Shown here: one piece after another, positions 1 through 7,641 of the stretch
Layout of the letters: each line of letters begins with the position of its first letter
Position numbering within the stretch: position 1 is the first letter of the stretch
NCBI RefSeq assembly: GCF_014203755.1
Contig: NZ_JACHJS010000001.1
Span: forward strand, 5,270,001-5,334,000
Direction of reading: 5' to 3'
DNA length: 64,000 nucleotides
From: Saccharothrix violaceirubra
Lineage (GTDB): Bacteria; Actinomycetota; Actinomycetes; Mycobacteriales; Pseudonocardiaceae
The notes under the pieces: model-generated
What the model was told of the DNA's origin: nothing
Database searches by the model: none
The model's input: the letters and a program-made list of their open reading frames with translations, nothing else
Position numbers and translations under genes: made by a program

Positions 1-296
1 CGACACCAATACCCCCACATCGTCCCGACAATCCACTACGTTGCACCACGCAACACGCGGTCATCGACATGAGCGCGCGTTCGCGAACACCTGATCAGCG
101 GCATGACAGAACGTTCGATGGTTGCCGAATCGTTGGCCGTCCGGCGACTGCGAGGTTCCGGGGTGGTTCGGCGTTGGCCGGGGACTGGGCGATCGAGGTC
201 CAGCCAGCCTGTCCTGTCGTGGGACGGCGCCTGGGAACCGCTGGCGCGGTGACTGCAAAGCGACCGAGGTTGAGGGCTGTTTGCGAGAATGGACAG

Positions 297-1325
297 GTGA
301 GGTTCAAGCGCCGAAATCTCGAAGCACTGGCTGACCTGGTCGTTGGCAACATCGGCCGCGACGACCCTCAGAACGAGGACGAGGCGAGGTACTTCCCGTA
401 CCGCTCCAGCATGTACATCACCGAGTTCTTTCGCGAGCTGGACACGGAGTACGAACACGACGGCTCCACTCGCCATCGCTGGGTTGCCGACGTCCTGGAG
501 ACGATGCTGGCCGAGCCCCACGACGGCCCCACCCGCCCACCCGAGATCTTCTGCCGTCTTATCGACCAGCTCATGAGTCCGGCCGACCGGCACAACGAAG
601 GGCCGGATCGCCCCCGCGCCCTGGCGCAGCTCAACGAGGTCCTCGGCCGCGAGGGCTTCGAGGCGTTCTACGGCGAGGACGAGCACTGCTACTTGCGTCA
701 CCAGGGCAGCCGGACCGTCACAGTGCTCGCAGCCAATCCGCACCGACCGTTTAGCAAGGCCGAACAGGAGAGACGGCAACTCCTGACCGCCTACCTGGAC
801 GACTGCAGCGAGGACGACCTCATCGAAGAGGTGCTGCTGCCGCTGTTCCGGCAACTCGGGTACCACAGGATCACGGCCGCAGGCCACAGGGACAAGGCGC
901 TGGAGTACGGCAAGGACGTCTGGATGCGCTACACGCTGCCCACCCAGCACATCCTCTACTTCGGCATCCAGGCGAAGAAGGGCAAGCTCGACGCCTCGGG
1001 CGTCACCAAGGCCGGCAACACCAACATGGCGGAGATCTACAACCAGGCCCTCATGATGCTGGCACACGAGATCTTCGACCCGGAGACCAACCGGCGAGTT
1101 CTGGTCGACCACGCGTTCATCGTGGCCGGAGGAGAGATCACCAAGGCGGCGCGCAACTGGCTCGGCAACGCCCTCGACGCGACCAAACGCAGTCAGATCA
1201 TGTTCATGGACCGCGACGACATCCTGAACCTCTACGTCGTCGCCAGCCTGCCACTGCCCGCTAGTGCGTTGCCACCGGCACCCGTGGCCCCATGGGCGGT
1301 CAGAGGTGAGGAGCCGCCCTTCTGA
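297..1325 (+). CDS. Putative defence nuclease: AbiJ-like N-terminal domain plus Mrr-like PD-(D/E)xK domain
   Basis: The reading frame is open from base 69, but I prefer the GTG at 297 because the conserved-looking protein begins there (342 aa). Residues 1-75 resemble the N-terminal domains seen in AbiJ-type abortive-infection proteins, with a short helical segment around ITEFFRELD and an HDGST motif. Residues from about 180 form a restriction-endonuclease-like domain: a helix, then EYGKDVW near residue 203 and FGIQAKKGK near 222-230, matching the E..D..QxK pattern of Mrr-like PD-(D/E)xK nucleases. It probably cleaves DNA or RNA during phage infection. No partner gene is visible; the left neighbour lies outside the window and the right neighbour is the boundary of an integrated element. 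Domain assignment is by eye and the substrate is unknown. Confidence 0.6.
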   Translation: MRFKRRNLEALADLVVGNIGRDDPQNEDEARYFPYRSSMYITEFFRELDTEYEHDGSTRHRWVADVLETMLAEPHDGPTRPPEIFCRLIDQLMSPADRHNEGPDRPRALAQLNEVLGREGFEAFYGEDEHCYLRHQGSRTVTVLAANPHRPFSKAEQERRQLLTAYLDDCSEDDLIEEVLLPLFRQLGYHRITAAGHRDKALEYGKDVWMRYTLPTQHILYFGIQAKKGKLDASGVTKAGNTNMAEIYNQALMMLAHEIFDPETNRRVLVDHAFIVAGGEITKAARNWLGNALDATKRSQIMFMDRDDILNLYVVASLPLPASALPPAPVAPWAVRGEEPPF

Positions 1326-1590
1326 CATCTCCCCGGCTCGTCGTCCACGCGTCCGCCTATGACACCACGCACCAGCCCACCGAACTCGCCCTCCGACAAC
1401 ACCCCCGACCACGACCGCCCTCAGCGCCGCCTGCTCGACGCCGCATCGTCGGCCACCTCGACCAATACACCCTCAACGAGCCTCCCGGTTCACATCGGTT
1501 CACGTCGGACCGGCGCAGATCGGGCCAGGTCGAGGTAGGTTCGGCAGAACCACCCGTTCGGGTGGCGACCCCATTTGGTGTTGGTCAAAA

Positions 1591-1613
1591 ATCAGGAGCG
1601 AGTCGCTCCTGAT
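1591..1613. promoter_or_regulatory. Perfect 11-1-11 palindrome
   Basis: The arms ATCAGGAGCGA and TCGCTCCTGAT flank a single G. The preceding sequence is TCAAAA-rich. It could be an operator or a terminator stem for a gene on either strand. There is no long T run, so a protein-binding dyad is at least as likely as an intrinsic terminator. Confidence 0.4.
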
Positions 1614-1692
1614 CCGCTCCTTCACAACACCCACGAAGATCGTTTCGTTACTGTCCCGTGACCACTTTGAAGATCGTTCCGAACGCATGAAA

Positions 1693-1734
1693 AAGCCCGC
1701 TGACCTGCGCTTATCGCGCCGATCCAGCGGGCTT
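1693..1734 (-). terminator. Displaced terminator of the tRNA-Pro gene
   Basis: A 10-bp stem (AAGCCCGCTG / CAGCGGGCTT) is followed on the minus strand by TTTTTC. It lies immediately beyond the tRNA 3'-end fragment at 1745-1786, so it was presumably the native tRNA-Pro terminator before integration separated it from the rest of the gene. Confidence 0.7.
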
Positions 1735-1735
1735 C

Positions 1736-1786
1736 CTCAGACCGTCGGGACGACAGGATTTGAACCTGCGACCCCTTGACCCCCAG
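1736..1786. repeat. Left attachment site with tRNA-Pro 3' fragment
   Basis: This 51-bp segment is identical to 10811-10861. It contains the 3' part of the tRNA-Pro gene (1745-1786: acceptor strand, T arm and half of the anticodon arm) and ends inside the anticodon loop. The identity stops abruptly at both edges, as expected for a tyrosine-integrase core (attL/attR pair). Confidence 0.93.
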
Positions 1787-1881
1787 GACGCCGAAGTGGG
1801 CATCCTCGCAGATCAATAGCGGTGTATTGATCGCTTATGTTGTCCAGGGACGAGCGCGTTGTGTGCCTCGGCGCAGGCCGT

Positions 1882-1901
1882 GTGGTCCCCACGTGGTCCC
1901 C
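1882..1901. promoter_or_regulatory. int: Candidate integrase arm-type sites, left
   Basis: Two direct copies of GTGGTCCCC start 11 bp apart (1882 and 1893). The same motif with the same 11-bp spacing occurs on the other side of the element (10700-10719), just after the integrase stop codon. Paired, evenly spaced repeats on both arms flanking the core are typical of tyrosine-integrase arm binding sites. The function is inferred. Confidence 0.55.
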
Positions 1902-2346
1902 AACCTGGACAGCCTCCAAAGACGTAGACGACAGGTTGTCCAGCGATCCGGCGCACCCTCGCCGGGGCATGATGCCGCCGGAAGTCCAGGCTCCTGAAAG
2001 ACGATCACCGTCGTCACATCGGAATGTGTGGGCCGACAAGCCGAGTGGCACCCCCGCTCCCGTGCCGGGGCTAGAAATATTGGCGAGGGGCAAGCCGGTG
2101 CCCGAAATGCCGGTGCGAGCGGAAGCCTCGGCCGCACGGTGGATGAGGTGGGCACCGTACGACGATGCGTGGCGCGGTTGGCGTGGGCGACCGCGATGTT
2201 GTCGAGTTCGTAGACTCCCCACAGCGCAAACTGTCCGGGCTCGCTGTTCCTGGTGCCGCGCATTGCCCCTCGCCTTCAGGTCGTCGACATCGGTTCGGTG
2301 GACCACCGTGGGCTTCTCGCCCCGTTCCCCCGGCCCTTGCCGCCGG

Positions 2347-2433
2347 TTAGCGCCGGGACAGCGGTGTCAAGGGTGGCCGTAGGCCATCGCGCAGCGACGC
2401 GTAGCGCCCTTGATGCCGCTGTCCCGGCGTTAA
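2347..2433. repeat. Long inverted repeat with structured loop
   Basis: Two 27-nt arms (2347-2373 and 2407-2433) pair with three mismatches, some of which would be G-U pairs in RNA. The 33-nt spacer holds a small stem of its own (TGGCC GTA GGCCA at 2374-2386). Candidate roles are a rolling-circle origin, a transfer site, a structured RNA, or a dispersed palindromic repeat of the host genome. Confidence 0.6.
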
Positions 2434-2661
2434 ACAATCCCGGGGCCTCGGCGGGAAGGCTCACAAACGCCGTGTTGGGACCGACGCCGCTGCCGTTGAA
2501 GTGCTTGAGTCCTTCACGGAACGGGCTACGGCGGCGCGCGGCCCGACCACGTGCGTCGCCTTCGCGCGGGGCCGACGGGCGGAGCGGAGCGGGAGCCCGG
2601 CGCGCCCCGATGCGAAAGGCGGCGTGACGGTGGTGGGCACCTGGCGCGGCTCGACGTCGCA

Positions 2662-2684
2662 GCGTGCCGCCGCAGGCGGCACGC
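2662..2684. terminator. 10-bp hairpin upstream of cutA
   Basis: GCGTGCCGCC and GGCGGCACGC pair perfectly around the triloop GCA. There is no U tract. It could terminate transcription entering from the left arm or be a structural element ahead of the cutA promoter. Confidence 0.4.
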
Positions 2685-2774
2685 CTTGATCCCCTAAAGC
2701 TGAATTCTTCAACGCGTCGCATGAGCGGTCAGCTCGCTACGCTCGGGTCGGCAATCCGATCTGAGAGGGACGAC

Positions 2775-3098
2775 GTGACGGATGAGCACGTGGTGGTCAT
2801 CTCGACCACCGACAGCGCCGAGAGTGCGGCTGAACTCGCGAAGGCGATCGTGGACGCCAGGCTGGCCGCGTGCGTGCAGGTCAGCAGCCCGATTCGCAGC
2901 GTCTACCGCTGGGACGGAGTGGTCCAGGACGATCAGGAGTGGCAGCTCTGGATCAAGTCGGCCCGTGATCGCCTGGACGAGCTGACCGCGTTCATCAAGG
3001 CGAACCACTCCTACGACACGCCCGAGGTGGTCGCGCTGCCGATCGTCGGCGGCAATCCCGACTACCTGAAGTGGATCACTGACGAAACTCGGGGCTAG
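2775..3098 (+). CDS. cutA: CutA-family divalent cation tolerance protein
   Basis: This 107-aa protein has the length and fold signature of trimeric CutA1: a ferredoxin-like start (HVVVISTTDSAESAAELAKAIV), then RLAACVQV, SVYRWDG, and EWQLWIKS followed by a helix ending near HSYDTPEVVALPI and the tail NPDYLKWI. The GTG at 2775 is chosen because GAGAGGGA lies directly upstream and the family N-terminus starts there; the frame is open further upstream. CutA proteins bind divalent metals such as copper, but their physiological role is not settled. It sits inside the AICE as apparent cargo, tail-to-tail with the XRE regulator and overlapping it by 4 bp. Confidence 0.92.
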   Translation: MTDEHVVVISTTDSAESAAELAKAIVDARLAACVQVSSPIRSVYRWDGVVQDDQEWQLWIKSARDRLDELTAFIKANHSYDTPEVVALPIVGGNPDYLKWITDETRG

Positions 3099-4405
3099 TG
3101 CAGGGCGACGGCGATCCGGTCTCGCAGTGCCGTCTCGGGGCCGGTCCTGGTCGTGGGCAGGGTCGACGCGAGGGTGAGCAATCGGGTCTTGGCCAGGCTG
3201 GCTTCCGTTCGCACCGCCAGGCGGCCAGCCTGGGTCGCCAGCTCGCCTGCCTTGTCGTAGTCCTTGGTCGACGCTGCCGACGTGGCGAGGTCGGCGAGGA
3301 TCAGTGCGCGGACCTTGTTGTCCCTGGGCGACAAGGAATCGAGCAACGAGCCCGCGACCGCATCCGCGTCCCGGTGCCTCATGATCGTGTAGGTCGACAC
3401 GGTCATACTGCCCAGACGGCTCGCCGAGAAGAACCCGGTCCAGGACCGTTCCGTCCGGGGTTGGGCGAAGTCGTAGGCCGTGATCGCGCGTTCGATCGAG
3501 CGGAGCGCTCCGGTCTCGTCGCCAAGCCGGGCGAGTTCTTCCGCCTGCCTGGCCGCGATCCATGAACGCGTTGCGGGTGCCGACGAACCGGGCACCATGT
3601 CGTGGGCCTGGTGGAGCAGCTTGCTCGCCGGGCCGGTGTCGTTGCGGGACGCGGCCAGGTAGCTCCAGTAGCCCAGAGCACACGCGGCCAACGCGCCGTC
3701 GTCGACGGCCTTGGCGATCTTGAGGGTTTCGCGCCACGCGTTCGCGGCCTCGTTGCCTCGGCCGGTGTCGAACAGGACCCAGCCGGTCAGGGCCTTCGTC
3801 TCACCCAACGCGACCACCAAGTCTCGACGCGTGCGGTCCGACCGGGCGTTCTTGATCAAGCTTTGCAGCGTGTTCCCGTGACCTTCGAGCGAATCCAGAA
3901 GTTGGCTCGCGGGCACGGTCTCCTCGGTCTGGAACAGGTCCGCAGTGCGGTCCCGCATGAGCCTGACCGTGGCGTCGTCCACAGGACGTTCCTGATCCAG
4001 GGAGTCCTGTAGGCGCTGCCACGGCGAGTTCGTGATCAGTTCGACGCTCGCGGCGGCGATACCCGCTGCCTTGAGCACGTCCCGGCGTCGCACCTCGGGT
4101 CCTTCCTCTGCTTCGTCGTGTTCCATGTCCGGCCAGGTGAACCACAGCAGATGACGGGGAATCCTCATCGCCTCGGCCCACGGAATGAGCTTCGCCAGGT
4201 CGGTCACGGCCACCGACGACCGCTCCACCCGGCTCAACTGCCCTTGGCTGAGGTTGATCCAGCGGCCAAGGTCGACCTGCTTGACCTCCGGCGATTGCGC
4301 TTGTCGATAGGCACGCATCACGCGGCCGATATGGCGTTCGCGCAATGCCTGCCGCAGTTCCGGCTGTGACCAGAACTCTTCGTCGTGGAGAGGCGCGTCC
4401 GACAT
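3095..4405 (-). CDS. XRE-family regulator with TPR-like C-terminus
   Basis: This 436-aa protein starts with a helix-turn-helix (about residues 25-75, including LGRWINLSQGQLSRVERS), followed by RRRDVLKAAG near residue 107 and a long helical, TPR-like region to the end. Such regulators are common in actinobacterial integrative elements and often respond to a peptide or small ligand through the repeat domain. It is transcribed divergently from the operon starting at 4594, and the 188-bp gap holds several related dyads. It therefore probably controls its own expression and that of the small-protein, transfer and replication genes. The RRRDVLKAAG stretch resembles a twin-arginine motif but is internal, so export is unlikely. 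Confidence 0.85.
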   Translation of the reverse strand: MSDAPLHDEEFWSQPELRQALRERHIGRVMRAYRQAQSPEVKQVDLGRWINLSQGQLSRVERSSVAVTDLAKLIPWAEAMRIPRHLLWFTWPDMEHDEAEEGPEVRRRDVLKAAGIAAASVELITNSPWQRLQDSLDQERPVDDATVRLMRDRTADLFQTEETVPASQLLDSLEGHGNTLQSLIKNARSDRTRRDLVVALGETKALTGWVLFDTGRGNEAANAWRETLKIAKAVDDGALAACALGYWSYLAASRNDTGPASKLLHQAHDMVPGSSAPATRSWIAARQAEELARLGDETGALRSIERAITAYDFAQPRTERSWTGFFSASRLGSMTVSTYTIMRHRDADAVAGSLLDSLSPRDNKVRALILADLATSAASTKDYDKAGELATQAGRLAVRTEASLAKTRLLTLASTLPTTRTGPETALRDRIAVALH

Positions 4406-4430
4406 TCACAACCCCCTGTGGATCGTCCGG

Positions 4431-4520
4431 CACATATGAGTCTAGCCACGATGGAACACGACTACCAGCACGTATGCGTCAGGCGCATATGCGCAGGACT
4501 GGGCCGTGCGGCGTATGCGC
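4431..4520. promoter_or_regulatory. Operator-like dyad cluster in divergent promoter
   Basis: Related motifs recur between the divergent regulator and operon: CACATATGAG (4431), CGTATGCG (4471), the perfect palindrome GCGCATATGCGC (4483-4494) and GCGTATGCGC (4511). They share a (C/G)RTATG(C/A)G core. The likely ligand is the XRE regulator encoded at 3095-4405; this is inference from position and repetition. Confidence 0.6.
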
Positions 4521-4593
4521 CCGCGTCCGACAGCGATCGGCCCGGATCGCCGAACCTGTACGTGCCAGGAAAGCCACTACGAAAGGGCAAGGG

Positions 4594-4830
4594 ATGGCAG
4601 CCACGGCAGGTCACAGCTCCGGCGAAACGGAGCGGCCTCCCGTGTCGCGACCGGAGACGGACGGGTCCGAACAGTACGGATGGGTGTACACCGAACACGG
4701 TTCGGTCGTCCTGTCGGTTCCCGGCCAGCGTGAACTCAGGTTCTCCCCGGACGACGCACGGGTCGTCGGAGAACTCTTGATCAAAAACGCGAGCGACGCA
4801 GACCAGCGGATTACCTCGGAGGACGACTGA
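4594..4830 (+). CDS. Small AICE protein, unknown function
   Basis: This 78-aa protein begins at the ATG preceded by AAAGGGCAAGGG; the upstream open frame is arginine-rich and unconvincing. Residues 20-65 contain a compact beta-rich pattern (YGWVYTEHGSVVLSVPGQRELRFSPDDARVVGELL) that looks like a folded domain, followed by an acidic tail. It is the first gene of the rightward element operon, and the next start codon lies 1 bp beyond its stop. I do not recognise the family. Confidence 0.7.
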   Translation: MAATAGHSSGETERPPVSRPETDGSEQYGWVYTEHGSVVLSVPGQRELRFSPDDARVVGELLIKNASDADQRITSEDD

Positions 4831-4831
4831 C

Positions 4832-5242
4832 ATGGCGATTGCGGGTGGCCACCGGTTCCCGATCACGTTCGACGAACTGTTCCCGGAAGGGTTCTTCGTG
4901 CTGAGCGTGGAACGGGCATCGGAATACGTGGAAGGCAAGTCACCGCGTCCGGCGGTGGACAAGGTGACCGGGCTGCCGGTGTGGCTGGCCCAAGGCACCG
5001 ATCCCTCGGCCAAGGGCCGGAACACCGGCCAGGTGGTGAAGATCGCTTCGGAGTACCAGCCGGTCCCCCCGGAGACCCTGGCGGGGACGCCGTTCCGCCC
5101 GGCCGTGTTCGAGGGGTTGAAGGTGACGCCGTACGTCCGTGACGGGTGGATCGCGTACACCGTCTGGGCCGATCGGATGCTCTCCCCCAACACGGCCACG
5201 CGCGGTTCCCGCAAGGCGGACAACGGCACGACTGCGGCCTGA
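4832..5242 (+). CDS. Pra-like plasmid replication/integration/excision activator family protein
   Basis: This 136-aa protein resembles actinobacterial element proteins commonly annotated as activators of plasmid replication, integration and excision after Pra of pSAM2. It has the pattern FDELFPEGFFVL near the N-terminus, DKVTGLPVW, then PPETLAGTPFRPAVFEGLKVTPYV with a final strand. The start ATG follows the preceding stop by one base, so the two genes are probably translationally coupled. Function is assigned from remembered family resemblance and from position in the AICE operon, not from a search. Confidence 0.6.
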   Translation: MAIAGGHRFPITFDELFPEGFFVLSVERASEYVEGKSPRPAVDKVTGLPVWLAQGTDPSAKGRNTGQVVKIASEYQPVPPETLAGTPFRPAVFEGLKVTPYVRDGWIAYTVWADRMLSPNTATRGSRKADNGTTAA

Positions 5243-5256
5243 GAGGGGGCCTTCTG

Positions 5257-5610
5257 ATGTTGCGAGCAACGTTCTCACTCGGCCCCGCGCCGACGGTCGA
5301 CGTGATCAAGTGGCCGAACTCGGACCTCCGCGCGTTGTGCCTGGAAGTCCGACCGGACGAAGTGATCGTCATCGGTCCGACGGACCGACCCGGCGGCGCG
5401 GTCGAGTTCGCGGCCTACCTGCGGGAGATGGCGTCGCACTGCGTGCGGTTGGCCGCGCAGGTGGACCCTCAGTCCGGGCGGCACGGCCAGTCACCGGACA
5501 CGACCATGCGTGCGCTGAACCAACAGGCTTCGAGCTGGTTCCGGCCGCACGGTGACGAAAGCCGGTACGGAAACCTGGGCGAGACCGGCGCCGGGAGGTT
5601 GCCCGAATGA
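5257..5610 (+). CDS. Small AICE protein, unknown function
   Basis: This 117-aa protein starts at the ATG at 5257, preceded by GAGAGGGGG. Its first 70 residues look folded, with alternating strands and a helix (VDVIKWPNSDLRALCLEVRP through AAYLREMASHCVRLAAQV); the C-terminus is polar. It lies 14 bp after the Pra-like gene and probably belongs to the same transcript. Comparable small proteins often occur between the regulator and traB in Pseudonocardiaceae elements. I assign no function. Confidence 0.65.
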   Translation: MLRATFSLGPAPTVDVIKWPNSDLRALCLEVRPDEVIVIGPTDRPGGAVEFAAYLREMASHCVRLAAQVDPQSGRHGQSPDTTMRALNQQASSWFRPHGDESRYGNLGETGAGRLPE

Positions 5611-5629
5611 GCGGCCACCGGGAGCGGTC

Positions 5630-5929
5630 ATGAGCGGGGCCTACGGACCTGAACGGGTTTCCGGTCAGGGCATCGCGCCGGAAAACTTGCCCGGTGAGTG
5701 GGCCGAAGCCGAGAACGTCCTGACGTTGCGGGAGGCCCACATCCTTGCCTGGCGACTCCGGCCGAGGCCCGGTGCGACGGACGCCGCCCAACTTCTGTTC
5801 CATCGACGGGCGGCGACGCTCTACCGACTGGTCGCGGACAAAGATGCCGCGCACCAACACGAATCCCTTGCCTGCGCGACGGTGGAGGACAACCACGCGG
5901 AGAAGCTGACCAAGACCGAACGGGAGTAG
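5630..5929 (+). CDS. AMED_5909-like small helical protein
   Basis: This 99-aa protein starts at the ATG at 5630, after GGGAGCGG; the frame is open upstream but that part overlaps the previous gene. The C-terminal two thirds contain LTLREAHILAWRLRP, then FHRRAATLYRLVADKDAAHQHESL, a helical arrangement with His-rich turns. It resembles small proteins annotated as the AMED_5909 family, which recur in Pseudonocardiaceae integrative elements. The family has no established function. Operon position suggests a role in element maintenance or transfer. Confidence 0.6.
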   Translation: MSGAYGPERVSGQGIAPENLPGEWAEAENVLTLREAHILAWRLRPRPGATDAAQLLFHRRAATLYRLVADKDAAHQHESLACATVEDNHAEKLTKTERE

Positions 5930-5968
5930 GCCCAGTAGTAGCAGGGACACCGCGCGCCCGACAGTCGC

Positions 5969-6217
5969 GTGTGGATGACGCACGCCCCGAAGTGGGTGGC
6001 TAAAGAAGATCGCGGCCGGTGGGTGTGGTCGCACGGGGAGCAGTCCGAAAGTCTTGGCGGGCTCTGGCTGCTCCCCGGCGACACACCCGACTGGCTGTCT
6101 CCTGGTCGTGTTGAGCCACAAGGAGTTCCAGTCGTGTCAAGCGTATCTGTTGTTCGTGGTCGTTCGTCAAGTGGTGACACTCGCCTGTCGGAGTGGACTT
6201 TCGGCGGTGACCTCTGA
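5969..6217 (+). CDS. Hypothetical ORF coupled to traB
   Basis: An 82-aa frame runs from GTG 5969 (or ATG 5975) and its TGA overlaps the ATG of the TraB-like gene by one base. That coupling is the main reason to list it. The first 45 residues (WVAKEDRGRWVWSHGEQ and a following Gly/Trp-rich part) could form a small domain; the remainder is low in structure. No recognisable family. It may be a chance open frame. Confidence 0.4.
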   Translation: MWMTHAPKWVAKEDRGRWVWSHGEQSESLGGLWLLPGDTPDWLSPGRVEPQGVPVVSSVSVVRGRSSSGDTRLSEWTFGGDL

Positions 6218-7641
6218 TGTCGCGCTGGGTCGATCCGGCGCCGTTCGAGGGTGTCCGCCCTCGGCTGCCGTGGTGGATGTTGTTGCCGGGCAAGCTGAAG
6301 TGCCTGGCGGTCGTGGTTGCGTTGGCGTGGCTAGTGGTCGTAGCCCTGGGGCGGTTCGTACTCACGGCTGTGCGGTACCCGGTCACGTTTGTAGCGCCGC
6401 TCGTGGCGGCCTGGTGCGTGTGGCGGCACGGCTGGTGGCCTGTGGGCCTCACCTGCACGGGCCTCGCCGGAGTCCTGGCGCTGTGGGCAAAGGTGGCCCC
6501 ACACTCATTTCGGCGGCTCTGCTGGTACCGGCTGGTTACGGAGTGGCGGCGGGCTGTGGTGTACGCCCCGCGCTGGCGGACCGTCATGAGGCTGGCCGAA
6601 CTGACGAAGGACGTTCGCGGGCGCGAGTACCGGCCCAGCCTGCGGCACGTCCGCTCCGAAGGATGGCGTGACCGGGTCCGGGTACGGATGATCCCGGCCC
6701 AGTCCTCTGATGCCTGGGAGCTGCGGCGCGACGGCCTGGCGCACTCGTTCGGCGCCCGGTCGTGCCGGATCAGGGTCCTGCGGCCCCGGGTGGTCGAGCT
6801 GGACTTCATGCACTCCGACCCCCTGTCGCGCAGCATCCCCGCGCCCGCCTTGGTCGACGTGTCGTCCGGTGTCGACTTGAAGCGGGTCACGGTCGGATGC
6901 ACGGAATCCGGTTCGTCGTGGCGGATTCGCTTGCAGGGCAACCAGGTTCTGGGCGTCGGCGTGCAGGGCTCGGGTAAAGCGTCGGTGCTGTGGTCGATCG
7001 TGTGGCACCTGGCCCCGGCGATCCGTGACGGCTTGGTGCGCCTGGTGGGCGTCGATCCCAAGGGCGGTATGGAACTCGGCCAGTGCCCAGAGGCTTTCGA
7101 CCGCGTCGTGTACGACAACGGCGTCCAGGCCGTGGAGTTGTTGGAAGACCTGGCGGTCCAGGTCAAGGATCGGGCGGACCGGTATCGCGGTGTGCGCCGG
7201 TTGTGGACGCGGGTCGACGACGAGCCGTTCACTGTCCTGGTCGTGGACGAGTTGGCGGACCTGGTCGCCTACCAGTCCGACCAGAACCTGAGGGAACGCG
7301 CTTCGCGGGCGTTGCAGACGATCGTGTCGCAGGGCCGCGCGCCCGGATTCTGCGTGCTCGCGCTCGTCCAGGACCCGCGCAAGGAAGTCGTGGGGTTCCG
7401 CCACCTGTTCGGGACCCGCATCGCGCTGCGGCTCGACGAACCCGTGCAGGTGGACATGGTCCTGGGCGACGGAGTCCGGGCCAAGGGCGCGGCGGCGCAC
7501 GAGATCGACGAGAACACTCCGGGCGTCGCCTGGGTGAAGACGGACGGTCGCGGTCTGCCCGAACGCGTCCGCGCGTTCCACGTCACCGATACCGACCTCC
7601 TGGCCCTGGCCGCGTACCTGACGGACGGTGAGGCGGCATGA
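6217..7641 (+). CDS. FtsK/TraB-like conjugative DNA translocase
   Basis: This 474-aa protein has two or three membrane segments within about residues 25-90, then a linker and an FtsK/SpoIIIE-type ATPase. The Walker A motif GVQGSGKAS is near residues 247-256 and Walker B VLVVDELADLV near 340-350. In actinomycete elements, hexameric TraB/FtsK proteins move double-stranded DNA between mycelial cells without a relaxase, recognising short repeats at the clt site. The gene is preceded by a coupled small ORF and its stop overlaps the start of the replication initiator by 4 bp. The C-terminus is short and I cannot identify its DNA-recognition sequence in the window. Confidence 0.88.
   Translation: MSRWVDPAPFEGVRPRLPWWMLLPGKLKCLAVVVALAWLVVVALGRFVLTAVRYPVTFVAPLVAAWCVWRHGWWPVGLTCTGLAGVLALWAKVAPHSFRRLCWYRLVTEWRRAVVYAPRWRTVMRLAELTKDVRGREYRPSLRHVRSEGWRDRVRVRMIPAQSSDAWELRRDGLAHSFGARSCRIRVLRPRVVELDFMHSDPLSRSIPAPALVDVSSGVDLKRVTVGCTESGSSWRIRLQGNQVLGVGVQGSGKASVLWSIVWHLAPAIRDGLVRLVGVDPKGGMELGQCPEAFDRVVYDNGVQAVELLEDLAVQVKDRADRYRGVRRLWTRVDDEPFTVLVVDELADLVAYQSDQNLRERASRALQTIVSQGRAPGFCVLALVQDPRKEVVGFRHLFGTRIALRLDEPVQVDMVLGDGVRAKGAAAHEIDENTPGVAWVKTDGRGLPERVRAFHVTDTDLLALAAYLTDGEAA

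Larger units (their letters stand above)
1326..1735. other. Intergenic stretch between nuclease gene and element boundary
   Basis: I see no convincing gene here; the short reverse frames at 1500-1688 and 1622-1816 lack recognisable protein sequence. It holds a perfect 23-bp palindrome (1591-1613), two copies of the decamer GAAGATCGTT (about 1636 and 1670) and the displaced terminator of tRNA-Pro (1693-1734). Base composition around 1570-1600 is less GC-rich than the neighbourhood. Confidence 0.5.
1787..2774. other. Non-coding left arm of the AICE
   Basis: Nearly 1 kb separates the left attachment site from cutA. It contains paired GTGGTCCCC repeats (1882-1901), a long imperfect inverted repeat (2347-2433) and a 10-bp hairpin (2662-2684). 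Overlapping open frames exist on both strands, as expected at this GC content, but none has a convincing protein signature. A minus-strand frame ending near 2263 begins with a protein-like stretch (FALWGVYELDNIAVAH) and could be a gene remnant. This arm is a reasonable place for a replication or transfer origin. Confidence 0.5.

Noticed and set aside
36-1412. Long minus-strand frame opposite the nuclease gene
   Set aside because: It is a high-GC shadow of the plus-strand gene, with repeated Val/Gly/Arg and no recognised domain.
1835-2263. Minus-strand frame starting with a protein-like FALWGVYELDNIAV stretch
   Set aside because: Only the first 45 residues look protein-like; the rest is Pro/Arg-rich, and there is no clear ribosome-binding site. 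It may be a remnant, but I could not support a gene.
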